From the NCBI GenBank assembly GCA_002477755.1, contig DLKD01000062.1:1-64000 (forward strand): a stretch of 64,000 nucleotides of DNA, in the 5' to 3' direction. A program made the position numbers and the translations under genes. This document shows, piece by piece, positions 15,907-23,855 of this stretch. The notes under the pieces were generated by a model. The model was given only the letters and a program-made list of their open reading frames with translations, ran no database searches and was not told the origin of the DNA. The DNA is from Gordonia sp. UBA7599. Lineage in GTDB: Bacteria; Actinomycetota; Actinomycetes; Mycobacteriales; Mycobacteriaceae. Position 1 is the stretch's first letter. Each line of letters starts with the position of its first letter.

Positions 15907-16479
15907 TCATGGACCTCCGACACGCTGGACAGCACGGTAGACGGTGGCCCGACTGACACCGAAGTCCTCGGCCAGTTCGCCAACGGTGTGCTCGCCGGAC
16001 CGGAAAAGCTCGACGAGACGGCGCTCCTGGCTGGGCGGCAGCTTCGGCCGCTTGCCGCGCAGGCGACCGCGGGCCTTGGCCACGGCCATGCCCTCGCGGG
16101 TCCGGGCCCGGATGAGGTCGGCCTCAAACTCGGCGACCATGGCCAACGCATTGAACAGCAGTCGGCCCGTCGGGTCCTCGGGGTCGTGCAGGCTCTCGCC
16201 GATGCGGAGTCGCACGCCGCGGTCGGTGAGGCCAGCCACGATGTCTCGGGCATCAGGGACACTGCGGGCCAGGCGGTCGAGCTTGGTTACCACCAGCTCA
16301 TCGCCGGGGCGGCTGGCGGCGGCGAGCGCCTGCTGCAGCCCGGGCCGGTTTCGGTTGGTGCCGGTGTAGCCGAGGTCGGTGTAGATGTGCGCAGGCTCGA
16401 CACCCAGGCGCTGCAGCGCGTCGATCTGGGCAGTGAGGTCCTGCTCGTCGGTCGAGCAACGGGCGTAGCCGATCTTCAT
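15907..16479 (-). CDS. Serine resolvase/invertase (Tn3/Hin type)
   Basis: The protein has 190 residues from the ATG at 16479; a GAGG lies just upstream. The N-terminal catalytic domain is complete: MKIGYARCSTDEQDLTAQ with the nucleophile Ser9, LDRLARSVPDARDIVAGL with the conserved Arg residues, and FNALAMVAEFEADLIRARTR as the long E helix. The C-terminal HTH (HTVGELAEDFGVSRATVYRAV) binds the res site. Such enzymes resolve cointegrates or invert segments; here it may stabilise the island or be left from a transposon. The leader TAACGTACAATCGAGG has a TACAAT -10-like box only about 10 nt from the start, so the transcript leader would be very short. Confidence 0.9.
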   Translation of the reverse strand: MKIGYARCSTDEQDLTAQIDALQRLGVEPAHIYTDLGYTGTNRNRPGLQQALAAASRPGDELVVTKLDRLARSVPDARDIVAGLTDRGVRLRIGESLHDPEDPTGRLLFNALAMVAEFEADLIRARTREGMAVAKARGRLRGKRPKLPPSQERRLVELFRSGEHTVGELAEDFGVSRATVYRAVQRVGGP

Positions 16480-16750
16480 GCCTCGATTGTACGTTAGAGG
16501 CACCCTCAGTGCGACTATCGCCGTACGGGTCTTATGAGACAGTTCGACCTGAGCGGATGGCGCGGCGACGGGGTCGTCGTAAGTGTCTCGGTGACCGACC
16601 GGCTTACGGACAGTGCCGTGAGGGTGCTGGATGTGGCTGAGACACCGGCGCAGGACTCCACGGCCGCCCCTGTTGTGACGGCTGATCCGGCATCGGAGTG
16701 CCGGACGGTCGGGGTGGACCCGAATGGAACGCACGGATGTGCGAGCTGGG

Positions 16751-17917
16751 TTACACCCGCGACGATCCCTCCGGCGAGAATGGCAGCAGCCACCGACGCG
16801 ACGGGTTGATGACCTGCTTGTCGCGCTGTCGAACGGGAAGCGCCACGGTGCGTATAGGGGGCCTTGCGTCCGCGTCGCCCTCTGCACGCGGCATGAAGTT
16901 GGCCTCTACGGTGATGCCGATGTCGGTCAGGGAGCCGTCGGGGCGCTTCTTGGTCAGTTCCATGACCGTTGTCCGCATGATGCCGCCTGAGGCACGTACG
17001 GGCCCGGAGATGCACTGCCGCACATCATCTCGGGTGAAGAGCATGACTTTTCCTGACTGGCAGGTGTAGCGGCGACGCGCTACTTGCCACAGGTCAGCGA
17101 TCGCGTGGTAGATCATTGTCGCGGTAGCCAGATCCTGGTCCGGCAACGAGGCCATCATGCTGATGTGATGCTTCGGGCCGTCCTTTGGTGCCCGCGGGCC
17201 AGCCGGCCCGTGTAGGTAGACGAGTAGTCCGCCATTATGAAGAGGGAACTCATCGTCGTCGGTCTTGATCGACATCTTGCTGGTATCGACACGCACTGTC
17301 GTCAGCCCGTGCTTGGCCGCGTTGTAGAGGAACGATTCGTCCAGGAGTCGTGCGGCGCTGTAGCCCAGAAGAAGTTTGATGGCGTCGACGGTCGCGGCGA
17401 ACTCCTCGTCGGAGGCCGCGATTGCGGCATCACGAGGGTCTGTACCGCCGAGGAACACCATGGCAATGTCGGACTCGCTGAATCCGCTCTCCCGGCTCTT
17501 GGCGACCTTTTCCTTGAACGCGGCGAAGTTGGTCGAGGCTGACATACCGAGCCAGGGGCAATCTGGCTTCTCGACGTGTGCGTAAAACAGGCGCAGGATC
17601 ATCTCGGCGGCGTGATGGAAGAGCATCACCGACTCAGTGGCGATGTAGCGCTCACGCACTTCGTCGGTCGGCGGGCCGGTGGGAGTCATCTCCAGCGAGC
17701 CAATCCTGCGGGGCGTGGCCAGCAGCGGCGCGATCTGCTCGGTCGGTAGCGCCATGAGCGAGAGGGCCTCGATTCGGAGCCTCAAGAACTCTGCGGGGTC
17801 GCCGGTGTAGAAGGTTGCGTTCAGTTCCGGGAACAGCTCTGGCGCAAGGGGTAAGGGCTTGTCCGCCTCAGCGGCGGGCTTCGTTTTACCCTTGCGGGAT
17901 TTCGGGTTTCGCGGCAT
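16751..17917 (-). CDS. Hypothetical protein, 388 aa
   Basis: The protein has a basic, proline/lysine-rich N-terminus (MPRNPKSRKGKTKPAAEADK), then a mostly helical domain with FHHAAEMILRLFYAHVEKPD and LLDESFLYNAAKHGLTTVRV. The latter (YNAAKHG after a long helix) is reminiscent of HEPN-like or Cthe-type defence proteins but lacks a clean R-x4-6-H, so no call is made. The C-terminal part is beta-rich and contains VYLHGPAGPRAPKDG. The upstream minus-strand promoter looks strong, with TATATA near 17,970. Neighbours are a resolvase and an XRE operon. It is probably an accessory-element gene. Confidence 0.7.
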   Translation of the reverse strand: MPRNPKSRKGKTKPAAEADKPLPLAPELFPELNATFYTGDPAEFLRLRIEALSLMALPTEQIAPLLATPRRIGSLEMTPTGPPTDEVRERYIATESVMLFHHAAEMILRLFYAHVEKPDCPWLGMSASTNFAAFKEKVAKSRESGFSESDIAMVFLGGTDPRDAAIAASDEEFAATVDAIKLLLGYSAARLLDESFLYNAAKHGLTTVRVDTSKMSIKTDDDEFPLHNGGLLVYLHGPAGPRAPKDGPKHHISMMASLPDQDLATATMIYHAIADLWQVARRRYTCQSGKVMLFTRDDVRQCISGPVRASGGIMRTTVMELTKKRPDGSLTDIGITVEANFMPRAEGDADARPPIRTVALPVRQRDKQVINPSRRWLLPFSPEGSSRV

Positions 17918-18030
17918 GCACCAATCATGCCGGTGAGCACTGACACAACAACCAGCACGTCGCGTCTATATATAAGCCGCACTTTGTTTTGCATTGCTAA
18001 CAACTGGCTCCGCGCCTTGACGCAGAGACG

Positions 18031-18065
18031 AAACCCCCCGGAGCGGGGTGCCGCTCCGGGGGTTT
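18031..18065 (-). terminator. Hairpin terminator after the XRE/lipoprotein operon
   Basis: AAACCCCCCGGAGCGG and CCGCTCCGGGGGTTT pair with one bulge around a 4-nt loop, 8 nt after the last stop at 18074. The minus-strand arm ends in a short T run. It may also work for the opposite strand, though no plus-strand gene precedes it closely. Confidence 0.75.
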
Positions 18066-18073
18066 CACGTGGG

Positions 18074-18442
18074 TCAGCGCTTGGTCAGACTGATCTGGCC
18101 GCCCGGGATGCCGTAGTAGTACAGCGTGCCGCCGTACCGGCCGGGAGCGCGCTTGACCAGCGCCATGCGGAAGCCGACGCCGTTGTCGTGGATCGCGCCG
18201 TAGGAGGTGCGGGCCAAGCGGTAGTGGTTGACGACGGGGCCGTAGCGGACACTGAGGACACCGCCGCGGACGGTCGCCGGATCACGGTTGACCGCGCCGA
18301 AGTAGCCGGGGCTGTGGAACCAGTAGGTTCCGTTCTCAATGCCGCCAGCGGGTGCGGCCTGGGCGGGAGCTGCGGTGCCGAGCCCGAGGGCGGCCATGAG
18401 AGCGATGACCAGGACTGCGAGTGCTGTGGAGAAGCGCTTCAT
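18074..18442 (-). CDS. Small secreted protein with signal peptide, 122 aa
   Basis: The ATG at 18442 has GGGGGAG 9 nt upstream; a GTG at 18448 is too close to that SD. A classical Sec signal peptide (MKRFSTALAVLVIALMAALG, then GTAAPAQAAPA with an AxA site near residue 30) is followed by about 90 residues rich in Gly, Tyr and Arg (GTYWFHSPGYFGAVNRDP, RYGGTLYYYGIPGGQISL). No Cys is present in the mature part. It starts right after the lipoprotein gene and should be co-translated with it. The family is not recognised; a small beta-barrel exported by the element is possible. Confidence 0.75.
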   Translation of the reverse strand: MKRFSTALAVLVIALMAALGLGTAAPAQAAPAGGIENGTYWFHSPGYFGAVNRDPATVRGGVLSVRYGPVVNHYRLARTSYGAIHDNGVGFRMALVKRAPGRYGGTLYYYGIPGGQISLTKR

Positions 18443-18448
18443 GATCAC

Positions 18449-19174
18449 TCACTCCCCCAGCTTCTGGATCTGGGCCTTGTAGACCGAGCTGCTACCTCGA
18501 ACCATCGCCCACAGCAGCTTGTCGTCGAAGGCGTCCCCCATGATCGAAGTAATGTAGACCTTCTCCGGCCGGTCGCCGGCGGCGGCCGACGGGATGGTGA
18601 TGCCGGAGCCCTCGGCGGCGACAACGCGGGCGTAACCGTCCGTGGCCTTGCGGGCCAAGTCGAACGGTTCGGGCCGGTCGGCCGCGGGCCAGTCATAGCG
18701 GGTGGACGACAGCAGGGCACCCTGCTGGTCGATCGTGGCGATGAGCAGGGCATCGTCGCTGTAGTCGGAGCGCGCCTCGTTGAAGATCGGTACCGTGACC
18801 GTGACCGACCGGTCCTGGAGCTGGTTGAGGCCTCGGCGCACGCCGGTGTAGCCCGAGACACTGCCTGAGAGCAGCTCGGGCTCGTCCTTCACGAGGCTGT
18901 ATTCGCTCGGCAGCTGCGTCTCGGAGATGAGGACCACCGCGTAGTCGGGCGCAGTCTGACCGCGACCCTTCCACGCCGCGTAGCGGAGCTTGATCGCGTC
19001 CTCGGCCTGGCTGCTGCCGCCGACCGGGCCCTGGGCGGATGACCGGTCGGAACCGGCCCCGAGGCCGGTGGGCAGAGGTGTCCCGCCCTCACTGCAGGCG
19101 GTGAGCGTGGCGACCAGGGCCAGGAGCAGGAACATGGCGACGGCCGTGTGCCGTCGGCGGTGGCGGTGTGTCAT
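18449..19174 (-). CDS. Putative lipoprotein of an accessory element, 241 aa
   Basis: The ATG at 19174 lies 6 nt after GAAGGG and is preferred to one at 19180. A basic n-region (MTHRHRRRHT) and hydrophobic h-region end in a lipobox LTAC (Cys near residue 27), so it is a lipid-anchored exported protein. After a Ser/Gly linker comes an alpha/beta domain: AIKLRYAAWKGRGQTAPDYA, TVPIFNEARSDYSDDALLIA, ARVVAAEGSGITIPSAAAGD. The AxxAA pattern with a basic cluster suggests interaction with the envelope. No family is recognised. It is encoded between the XRE regulator and a secreted protein, in one operon. Confidence 0.75.
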   Translation of the reverse strand: MTHRHRRRHTAVAMFLLLALVATLTACSEGGTPLPTGLGAGSDRSSAQGPVGGSSQAEDAIKLRYAAWKGRGQTAPDYAVVLISETQLPSEYSLVKDEPELLSGSVSGYTGVRRGLNQLQDRSVTVTVPIFNEARSDYSDDALLIATIDQQGALLSSTRYDWPAADRPEPFDLARKATDGYARVVAAEGSGITIPSAAAGDRPEKVYITSIMGDAFDDKLLWAMVRGSSSVYKAQIQKLGE

Positions 19175-19219
19175 GTGCATCCCTTCGGAGGATGCGGGGG
19201 AAGTGATGTAGGTACTCGG

Positions 19220-19522
19220 TCAGCCCTCGTCGCCAAGAGTCTGAGCTGCAGCGTCGTCGGCCTCGGCGGCTGCCAGCAGGGCCGATGGCGTGATGCCGAG
19301 GGCCCGGCAGATATCCCAGAGCAGATCAACGCTGAGCGACGTTCTGCCCGTCTCGATGCGATAGAGCATTGTCCGGTCGATGCGAGCTCGCTCGGCAAGC
19401 TCCGCCCTGGTGAGTCCCTGCTGCTCGCGTGCAGCGATGAGGGCCGCTGCGAGTGCCTGCCGACGCACGTCACGCACCCACCGCTGGTGAGGCGTCAGAG
19501 AATCGGGCTTGGGTTTCGGCAC
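19220..19522 (-). CDS. XRE-family transcriptional regulator, 100 aa
   Basis: The frame starts with GTG at 19522. The helix-turn-helix occupies about residues 26-80: IAAREQQGLTRAELAERARI, DRTMLYRIETGRTSLSVDLL, then WDICRALGITPSALLAAA, which is the Cro/CI-type HTH_3 pattern. It is the first gene of an operon with a lipoprotein and a secreted protein. A 16-bp perfect palindrome at 19586-19601, 64 nt upstream of its start, is a good candidate for its own operator. Confidence 0.85.
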   Translation of the reverse strand: MPKPKPDSLTPHQRWVRDVRRQALAAALIAAREQQGLTRAELAERARIDRTMLYRIETGRTSLSVDLLWDICRALGITPSALLAAAEADDAAAQTLGDEG

Positions 19523-19585
19523 CCAGCGATTTTGTCACGTAGACCTGCACAGTTGTTCCCCCGCAGTATTCATTTCTCATTCGTT

Positions 19586-19601
19586 GTTGCACTAGTGCAA
19601 C
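19586..19601. promoter_or_regulatory. 16-bp perfect palindrome, candidate XRE operator
   Basis: gttgcactagtgcaac is self-complementary over 16 bases and lies in an AT-richer patch 64 bp before the XRE gene start. Cro/CI-type dimers bind such sites. Assignment to this regulator is inferred from position. Confidence 0.5.
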
Positions 19602-19813
19602 GGCCACTAGATTACGGATCATCCGGCAAAGCACAAGCGGTGGGGTGCCGCACGTCGTTCGTTCGGTGGACCAGCACTGTTCCGCCACCGCGCCGCGGCG
19701 GCTGCGGTGGCTACGAAGGTGACCACTGACACCTCCGACCACGGGCCTGCCGAGGTACGAGGCCGGCGCGTGGCCGCTCTCGGCAGAGCGATGTGGAAAG
19801 CGTGGAAAAGCGC

Positions 19814-19841
19814 AGCCCCGCACCATCTCTGGTGCGGGGCT
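19814..19841 (-). terminator. Hairpin terminator of ArdA operon 2
   Basis: An 11-bp perfect stem (agccccgcacc/ggtgcggggct) with a 6-nt loop lies 9 nt after the last stop of the operon. The minus strand continues gcgcttttcc, giving a short T run. Confidence 0.75.
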
Positions 19842-19849
19842 GGCGCAGG

Positions 19850-20095
19850 TCACCCCCAAGGCCGCGGCGATGGCCTGATGAACACGACCTCGTCGGGGCG
19901 AACGGCGGCTTCGTAGGTGCCCAGGCGCGTGGCACCGCGCCGCAGCACGACGCCGACGAGAAGCTGGCCGTCCGGGCCATCGCGGATCTCGATGACCCGG
20001 CCGAGCAGGCCGTCTCGACCGACCAGGACAGCGCCGCAGTAGAGCTCTGAGACAGCCACGGCGGCCACAGGGCCGTCGGGCGTGGTCAGTGCCAC
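19850..20095 (-). CDS. Hypothetical protein of ArdA operon 2 (Y2), 81 aa
   Basis: The GTG start at 20095 overlaps the preceding gene by 10 nt. The protein is beta-rich: AVAVSELYCGAVLVGRDGLL, GRVIEIRDGPDGQLLVGVVL and DEVVFIRPSPRPW. Spacing of AV.EL..G.VL, GR and the final IRP is shared with Y1 at 7848-8120. The pattern fits a small SH3-like or beta-barrel fold. Function is unknown; the link with ArdA in two operons suggests a role in element establishment. Confidence 0.65.
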   Translation of the reverse strand: MALTTPDGPVAAVAVSELYCGAVLVGRDGLLGRVIEIRDGPDGQLLVGVVLRRGATRLGTYEAAVRPDEVVFIRPSPRPWG

Positions 20096-20469
20096 GGCAG
20101 CTGGCTGAGCACAGCCTCGGCCGCGAGGTGCTCGCCGGTGATGAGGTACAGCTGCTCCAGACCCGTCTCGACCTGGCCGGGGTTCACCCGGTACGCCTGT
20201 GACCAGGGGCCGGTGGCGCCGTCAGTGAGGGCGACGGTGGCCGCGGCGTCGACGTCGATGCCGACGGCCCCCAGCGCTTCACGGGCGACAGCCTGAGCCT
20301 GCTCTGGCGTGTAGAGGAAGGCCTGGTCAGCAGGGGTGAACGCGTTGGCCTGGTTGTACTGCTCAGCGGCGTCGGCGCGGGACATGCCGCGGGCGTCGGG
20401 GGCGAGCCGGCCGGCGCTGATCTGGCGCTCGACCCAGGGATCGAGCCAGGCGATGGTGGATGCGGACAC
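20086..20469 (-). CDS. ArdA-operon conserved protein X2, 127 aa
   Basis: The GTG start at 20469 has GAGGAGG 6 nt upstream. The N-terminal part (STIAWLDPWVERQISAGRLA) is unique to this copy; the C-terminal 70 residues are paralogous to X1 (AVAREALGAVGIDVDAAATV, YRVNPGQVETGLEQLYLITG, EAVLSQLPWH). It follows ardA by 18 nt. In the first operon X precedes ardA, so the order has been switched while the partnership persists. Function is unknown. Confidence 0.7.
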   Translation of the reverse strand: MSASTIAWLDPWVERQISAGRLAPDARGMSRADAAEQYNQANAFTPADQAFLYTPEQAQAVAREALGAVGIDVDAAATVALTDGATGPWSQAYRVNPGQVETGLEQLYLITGEHLAAEAVLSQLPWH

Positions 20470-20487
20470 GATGGACCTCCTCGGTGG

Positions 20488-21024
20488 TCAGAAGGATCGG
20501 AAGACGTAGACCTGGTGATCGGGCGCGTTCTCGGTGGTGTAGTCGGCTTCGATGTCGCGGGCCCAGGCAGCCATGTCGATGTACGAGCGCAGGTCCTCGG
20601 GGACGCCGGCGAAGGTGCCGGTCTCCTCGGCGAGATGTTCGGCGTAGTCGAGGAACGAGTCCCAGGTGCCCGCGTAGCGCTCGGTGAAATCGGCAATGCT
20701 CGGCATGCCGTCGCCATCCTCGACGTAACTGCCGCTGCGGACCCACGCGCAGAACGCGGGCCACAGCTCGGGGCTGTCGAGCTCGTCGTAGAGCTCGCCC
20801 CACTTCGACGCTGTGACCGGGTCGAGCTCGCCGTCGACCGGGATTCCTTCATGGTCGAAGCACCAGAGCTCTTCGTGCGTCTCGGGACGGATGGGCCGAC
20901 CGTGCAGCTGGCTCGGGGTGACCTCGCCGGCCTCGGAGGCCGGGTACCAGTGGCCGGTGAGTCGGCCCTCGTTGTAGCAGGCCAGGCAGCCGAGCCAGAC
21001 CTTAGGCGTGTAATCGGTGGACAT
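20488..21024 (-). CDS. ardA: ArdA-family antirestriction protein, copy 2
   Basis: The protein has 178 residues from the ATG at 21024, 5 nt after GAGGAGG; the in-frame codons before it fall in the leader hairpin. ArdA features: KVWLGCLACYNEGRLTGHWY, PASEAGEVTPSQLHG, ELWCFDHEGIPVDGE, AFCAWVRSGSYV, FTERYAGTWDSFLDYAEHLA and LRSYIDMAAWARDIEADYTT, ending VYVFRSF. It has clear paralogy with copy 1, sharing VTAxKWGE and CAWVRxGSYV, but is strongly diverged, suggesting separate acquisition or ancient duplication rather than a recent copy. Role as for copy 1: a DNA-mimic inhibitor of type I restriction. Confidence 0.9.
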   Translation of the reverse strand: MSTDYTPKVWLGCLACYNEGRLTGHWYPASEAGEVTPSQLHGRPIRPETHEELWCFDHEGIPVDGELDPVTASKWGELYDELDSPELWPAFCAWVRSGSYVEDGDGMPSIADFTERYAGTWDSFLDYAEHLAEETGTFAGVPEDLRSYIDMAAWARDIEADYTTENAPDHQVYVFRSF

Positions 21025-21027
21025 GGT

Positions 21028-21052
21028 GACCTCCTCAGTGGTTCGAGGAGTC
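21028..21052 (-). promoter_or_regulatory. SD-sequestering hairpin, leader of ArdA operon 2
   Basis: On the minus strand GACTCCTC, loop GAACCACT, then GAGGAGGTC pair with one bulged G. The 3' arm is the Shine-Dalgarno of ardA (ATG 21024). This is the same logic as the leader at 9143-9170, although the sequences differ. Confidence 0.5.
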
Positions 21053-21257
21053 ACCCGCGGGCGGCGGTGCCGCCCGGCATGAATTCGGTTGTGTCAGTGA
21101 AGAGTTATCCAACAACAGGGCCTTGACAGGCGGTATCAAACTCGAACTATGGATTATTCCGCGGTACTCATCCCCGACTCGTCCACGACCAGCCCCCGAA
21201 CCAACCGGGTCAACCTCCCAGCCTTTCCACTGCCTGTCATCTCATTCCCCTCTTCCT

Positions 21258-21278
21258 GCGGCCCGACGGTCGGGCCGC
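21258..21278 (-). terminator. Hairpin terminator after tadC
   Basis: A 9-bp perfect stem (gcggcccga/tcgggccgc) with a 3-nt loop lies 6 nt after the tadC stop on the minus strand. No T run follows, which is common in high-GC actinobacteria. Confidence 0.6.
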
Positions 21279-21283
21279 CACAG

Positions 21284-21847
21284 TCACAAGTCGCCGAGAA
21301 CCGACGACGCCAATCCGATCACCACGGGCGCGATCCCCAAGCAGATGAAGGCTGGTAGGAAGCACAACCCCAGCGGTCCACTGATCCGCACACCGGCGCG
21401 CTCCGCCCGCTCGACCGCCGCGTCGGCGGCGTCATCCCGGCGCCGGCGCGCGAGTTCGGTGAGCCCGTCGGCGAAGGCGGCTCCCGATGACGCTGTCCGC
21501 CGCACGAGTGCGGCAAGGTCGTCGAACCCACCTCGATCACCGGCCTCGCGCTGCCACGCCTGAGCCGCATCGGTGCCCAGCGCTAGGAGATCGGCGACGC
21601 GCCTCAGCGATGTCGCCAGCCCACCGGTCGACGAGTCGGCGACGGCCGACGCGGACGCCGCCCCCGACAGTCCGCTGCGCAGGCAGACCGCGAGCAGGTC
21701 GAACACTCCTGCCTCGGCGAATGGGTCGTGCGCAGCGGATACCTCTACGACGGGAGTCGCGACTTCCCGGGAAAGGCGCCGCAACGGCCAGTCGGCCGGT
21801 GGCCATGCGAGGAGGGCGCCCGCGACGAGAAACAGTGCGGCGCTCAT
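21284..21847 (-). CDS. tadC: TadC-like type II secretion F-domain membrane protein
   Basis: The protein has 187 residues; the ATG at 21847 overlaps the tadB stop by 4 nt. An N-terminal TM (ALFLVAGALLAWPPADWPLR) precedes a cytoplasmic helical T2SSF domain (DLLAVCLRSGLSGAASASAV, DLLALGTDAAQAWQREAGD, AVERAERAGVRI), and a C-terminal hydrophobic pair follows (GPLGLCFLPAFICLGIAPVV). It forms the inner-membrane platform of the Tad pilus with TadB. This is the Rv3657c position in M. tuberculosis. The pilin and TadE-type genes expected next are absent from the window because the island begins here. Confidence 0.8.
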   Translation of the reverse strand: MSAALFLVAGALLAWPPADWPLRRLSREVATPVVEVSAAHDPFAEAGVFDLLAVCLRSGLSGAASASAVADSSTGGLATSLRRVADLLALGTDAAQAWQREAGDRGGFDDLAALVRRTASSGAAFADGLTELARRRRDDAADAAVERAERAGVRISGPLGLCFLPAFICLGIAPVVIGLASSVLGDL

Positions 21848-22638
21848 CGCAGCACGCTCGCGACGATCTGCTCGGACCACACGATTCCCGCAGCGGCGAG
21901 CGCAGTCCCGACGATAAGGAGCACCGAACCGGCGCCTGGCGCCAGCAAGACGCGCAGCGGGTCGGCCCCGATCCCCTGTCCCAGGACCAGACCGAATACT
22001 GGAAGCACGGCCAGGACGCGGGCCGTCGCACGAGGCCCCGCCAACCCGGCGCGAGTGCGTGCCGCGAATCGCTGGCGGGCCAGGAGATCGGCCCGGCTCG
22101 CCGCGAGAAGGTCGACCAGCGGCAGTCCGTAACGGGCTGCCGCCGCCCAGAGCGAAGCGATGCGGTGGACCGACCCAGCACTCTCCGGTGCGATGCCACC
22201 GCCCAATCGGACGCGGGCGGCGAGGATCGACAGGTGCCACCCCACGGGCGACGATGCATCGTCGGCCAGAATTTCGGCACTCGCCCGAGCACATGCGAGG
22301 GCGGTGGGCGACCCGACCGAGAGTTCCGCGATGACCACGCCGACCGCCTGGAGCAACTCGTCGTCGCGCGTGAGGGCCGCCCGGTCGCGCATCGCTGCGC
22401 GGACCGACCATCCAACAGTCACCACGACGATCGATGCGGCGACGACCAGCCCAACCGAACCGGTGAGGGCTGCGACGCCGACGACGGCTATCGCGCCAGG
22501 CACGATCCACCGCTGCAGATCGATTTGTCCACGACGCGGCGAGTCCGGTGCGAACACCGCCCGGAATCGGAAGTGCGCCGGCGGACGCGGGCCCACAAGG
22601 GTCGCCGTCGCGAGGCACAGCAGCGCAGCCGCGCTCAT
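21844..22638 (-). CDS. tadB: TadB-like membrane protein of the Tad pilus platform
   Basis: The protein has 264 residues; the ATG at 22638 overlaps the tadA stop. TM segments lie at the N-terminus ([16 protein letters not shown]), around 57-90 (WIVPGAIAVVGVAALTGSVG), and two at the C-terminus (VLAVLPVFGLVLGQGIGADP, SVLLIVGTALAAAGIVW). A central cytoplasmic helical F domain (LLQAVGVVIAELSVGSPTAL, RIASLWAAAARYGLPLVDLL) lies between. Same gene order as Rv3658c. With TadC it anchors the TadA ATPase. Confidence 0.8.
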   Translation of the reverse strand: MSAAALLCLATATLVGPRPPAHFRFRAVFAPDSPRRGQIDLQRWIVPGAIAVVGVAALTGSVGLVVAASIVVVTVGWSVRAAMRDRAALTRDDELLQAVGVVIAELSVGSPTALACARASAEILADDASSPVGWHLSILAARVRLGGGIAPESAGSVHRIASLWAAAARYGLPLVDLLAASRADLLARQRFAARTRAGLAGPRATARVLAVLPVFGLVLGQGIGADPLRVLLAPGAGSVLLIVGTALAAAGIVWSEQIVASVLR

Positions 22639-23855
22639 GCCCGTTCCCGCAGCAGCACCCGCAGGCGCGCTAGCGCCGGTACGAAACCCGCGGGGCGCGT
22701 CCACACCGGCTCAATCTCGACCCACCCGGCGTCATTGCGGGCGACCAGGCCGATCTGAGTCAGCCCCCGCGTCCCGTCGCGGTCGCGCCCGACGACGAAG
22801 ACGACGCGCAGCGCTGCCGCCAACTGGCTGTGCAGCGCCGACCGGTCGAGCCCGCCCAACGCGGCGAGCGCCTCCATCCGGGCCGGAATCTCGGCTGCAG
22901 AATTCGCGTGGACGGTGCCCGCGCACCCCTCGTGGCCGGTGTTGAGCGCGGCAAGCAGGTCAACCACCTCCGCCCCGCGCACCTCGCCGACCACGATCCG
23001 GTCCGGACGCATTCGCAGTGCCTGACGGACCAGCGTGCGCATCGGCACCTCGCCGGCGCCCTCGGCATTAGCCGCACGCGACACCATCCGGACGGTGTGC
23101 GGGTGTTGGGGGCGCAACTCGGGCGCGTCTTCGACGCACACGATCCGTTCGGCGGGGTCGACCAGCCCGAGCAGGCTGTTCAGTAGCGTCGTCTTTCCCG
23201 CACCCGTGCCACCGGCGATGAGGAACGCCAACCGCGCCGAAACGACCTCGCGGACCAGGTCGCACACCGTAGCTGGCAGCGCTCCGCACGCGACCAGCGA
23301 CTCGAAGTCCTGCCGCGCCGGACGCAGAACTCGAAGTGACAGGCACGTGCCGTCGGCGGCGACGGGCGGGATGACCGCGTGCAGCCGTACCGTCACACCG
23401 TGCCGACCGATGTCGTGGAGTTGGCCGTCGACCCACGGCTGCGCGTCGTCAAGGCGACGCCCTGCACCGAGTGCTAGGCGAGTGGCCAGGCGACGCACAG
23501 CGGCCTCGTCGTCGAAGGAGACCTCGGTCAGTACCAGCCCCGCGCCGCGGTCTACCCACACCGCTTCGGGCCCGACGACGAGGATGTCAGTCGTGTCCGG
23601 GTCGGAGAGCAGTCCTTCCAACGGCCCCGCGCCGACGAACTCGGTCTGCAGATAACGCAGGGTGGCCAGCAGGTCGGTGTCGCCGAGCACGCCGCCGGAT
23701 TCCGCACGGATCGCCGCGGCCATCGACTCGACCGTGGGCACCAATGATCCACCGTCGGCGCGGTTTACCAGCCGCTCGCGAACGCGCTCGACGACGACTG
23801 GGTCGACTACCGGAGCAGCAGTCGACACCGACCCCACCCGCACGCGCGCGCTCAC
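22635..23855 (-). CDS. tadA: TadA/CpaF-type pilus assembly ATPase
   Basis: The protein has 406 residues. A GTG start at 23855 ([10 protein letters not shown]) is chosen because it overlaps the stop of the upstream gene (GTGA). The N-terminal CpaF domain ([37 protein letters not shown]) leads into the ATPase: Walker [14 protein letters not shown] (213-225), Asp box [17 protein letters not shown], and Walker B region [20 protein letters not shown] with His box [18 protein letters not shown]. It powers Tad/Flp pilus assembly in the cytoplasm. Orthologous position Rv3659c. Confidence 0.92.
   Translation of the reverse strand: MSARVRVGSVSTAAPVVDPVVVERVRERLVNRADGGSLVPTVESMAAAIRAESGGVLGDTDLLATLRYLQTEFVGAGPLEGLLSDPDTTDILVVGPEAVWVDRGAGLVLTEVSFDDEAAVRRLATRLALGAGRRLDDAQPWVDGQLHDIGRHGVTVRLHAVIPPVAADGTCLSLRVLRPARQDFESLVACGALPATVCDLVREVVSARLAFLIAGGTGAGKTTLLNSLLGLVDPAERIVCVEDAPELRPQHPHTVRMVSRAANAEGAGEVPMRTLVRQALRMRPDRIVVGEVRGAEVVDLLAALNTGHEGCAGTVHANSAAEIPARMEALAALGGLDRSALHSQLAAALRVVFVVGRDRDGTRGLTQIGLVARNDAGWVEIEPVWTRPAGFVPALARLRVLLRERA

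Larger units (their letters stand above)
19523..19849. other. 327-bp non-coding stretch between the XRE gene and ArdA operon 2
   Basis: This gap holds the XRE promoter region (AT-richer bases 19,550-19,620 with the 16-bp palindrome) and, at its right end, the ArdA terminator hairpin. Short open frames in it have no SD or recognisable content; nothing else is visible. Confidence 0.5.

Noticed and set aside
16534..16809. Plus-strand frame of 91 codons opposite the resolvase promoter
   Set aside because: No SD, no recognisable content, and its end overlaps the antisense 388-residue gene. The 270-nt gap 16480-16750 otherwise shows only the resolvase promoter.
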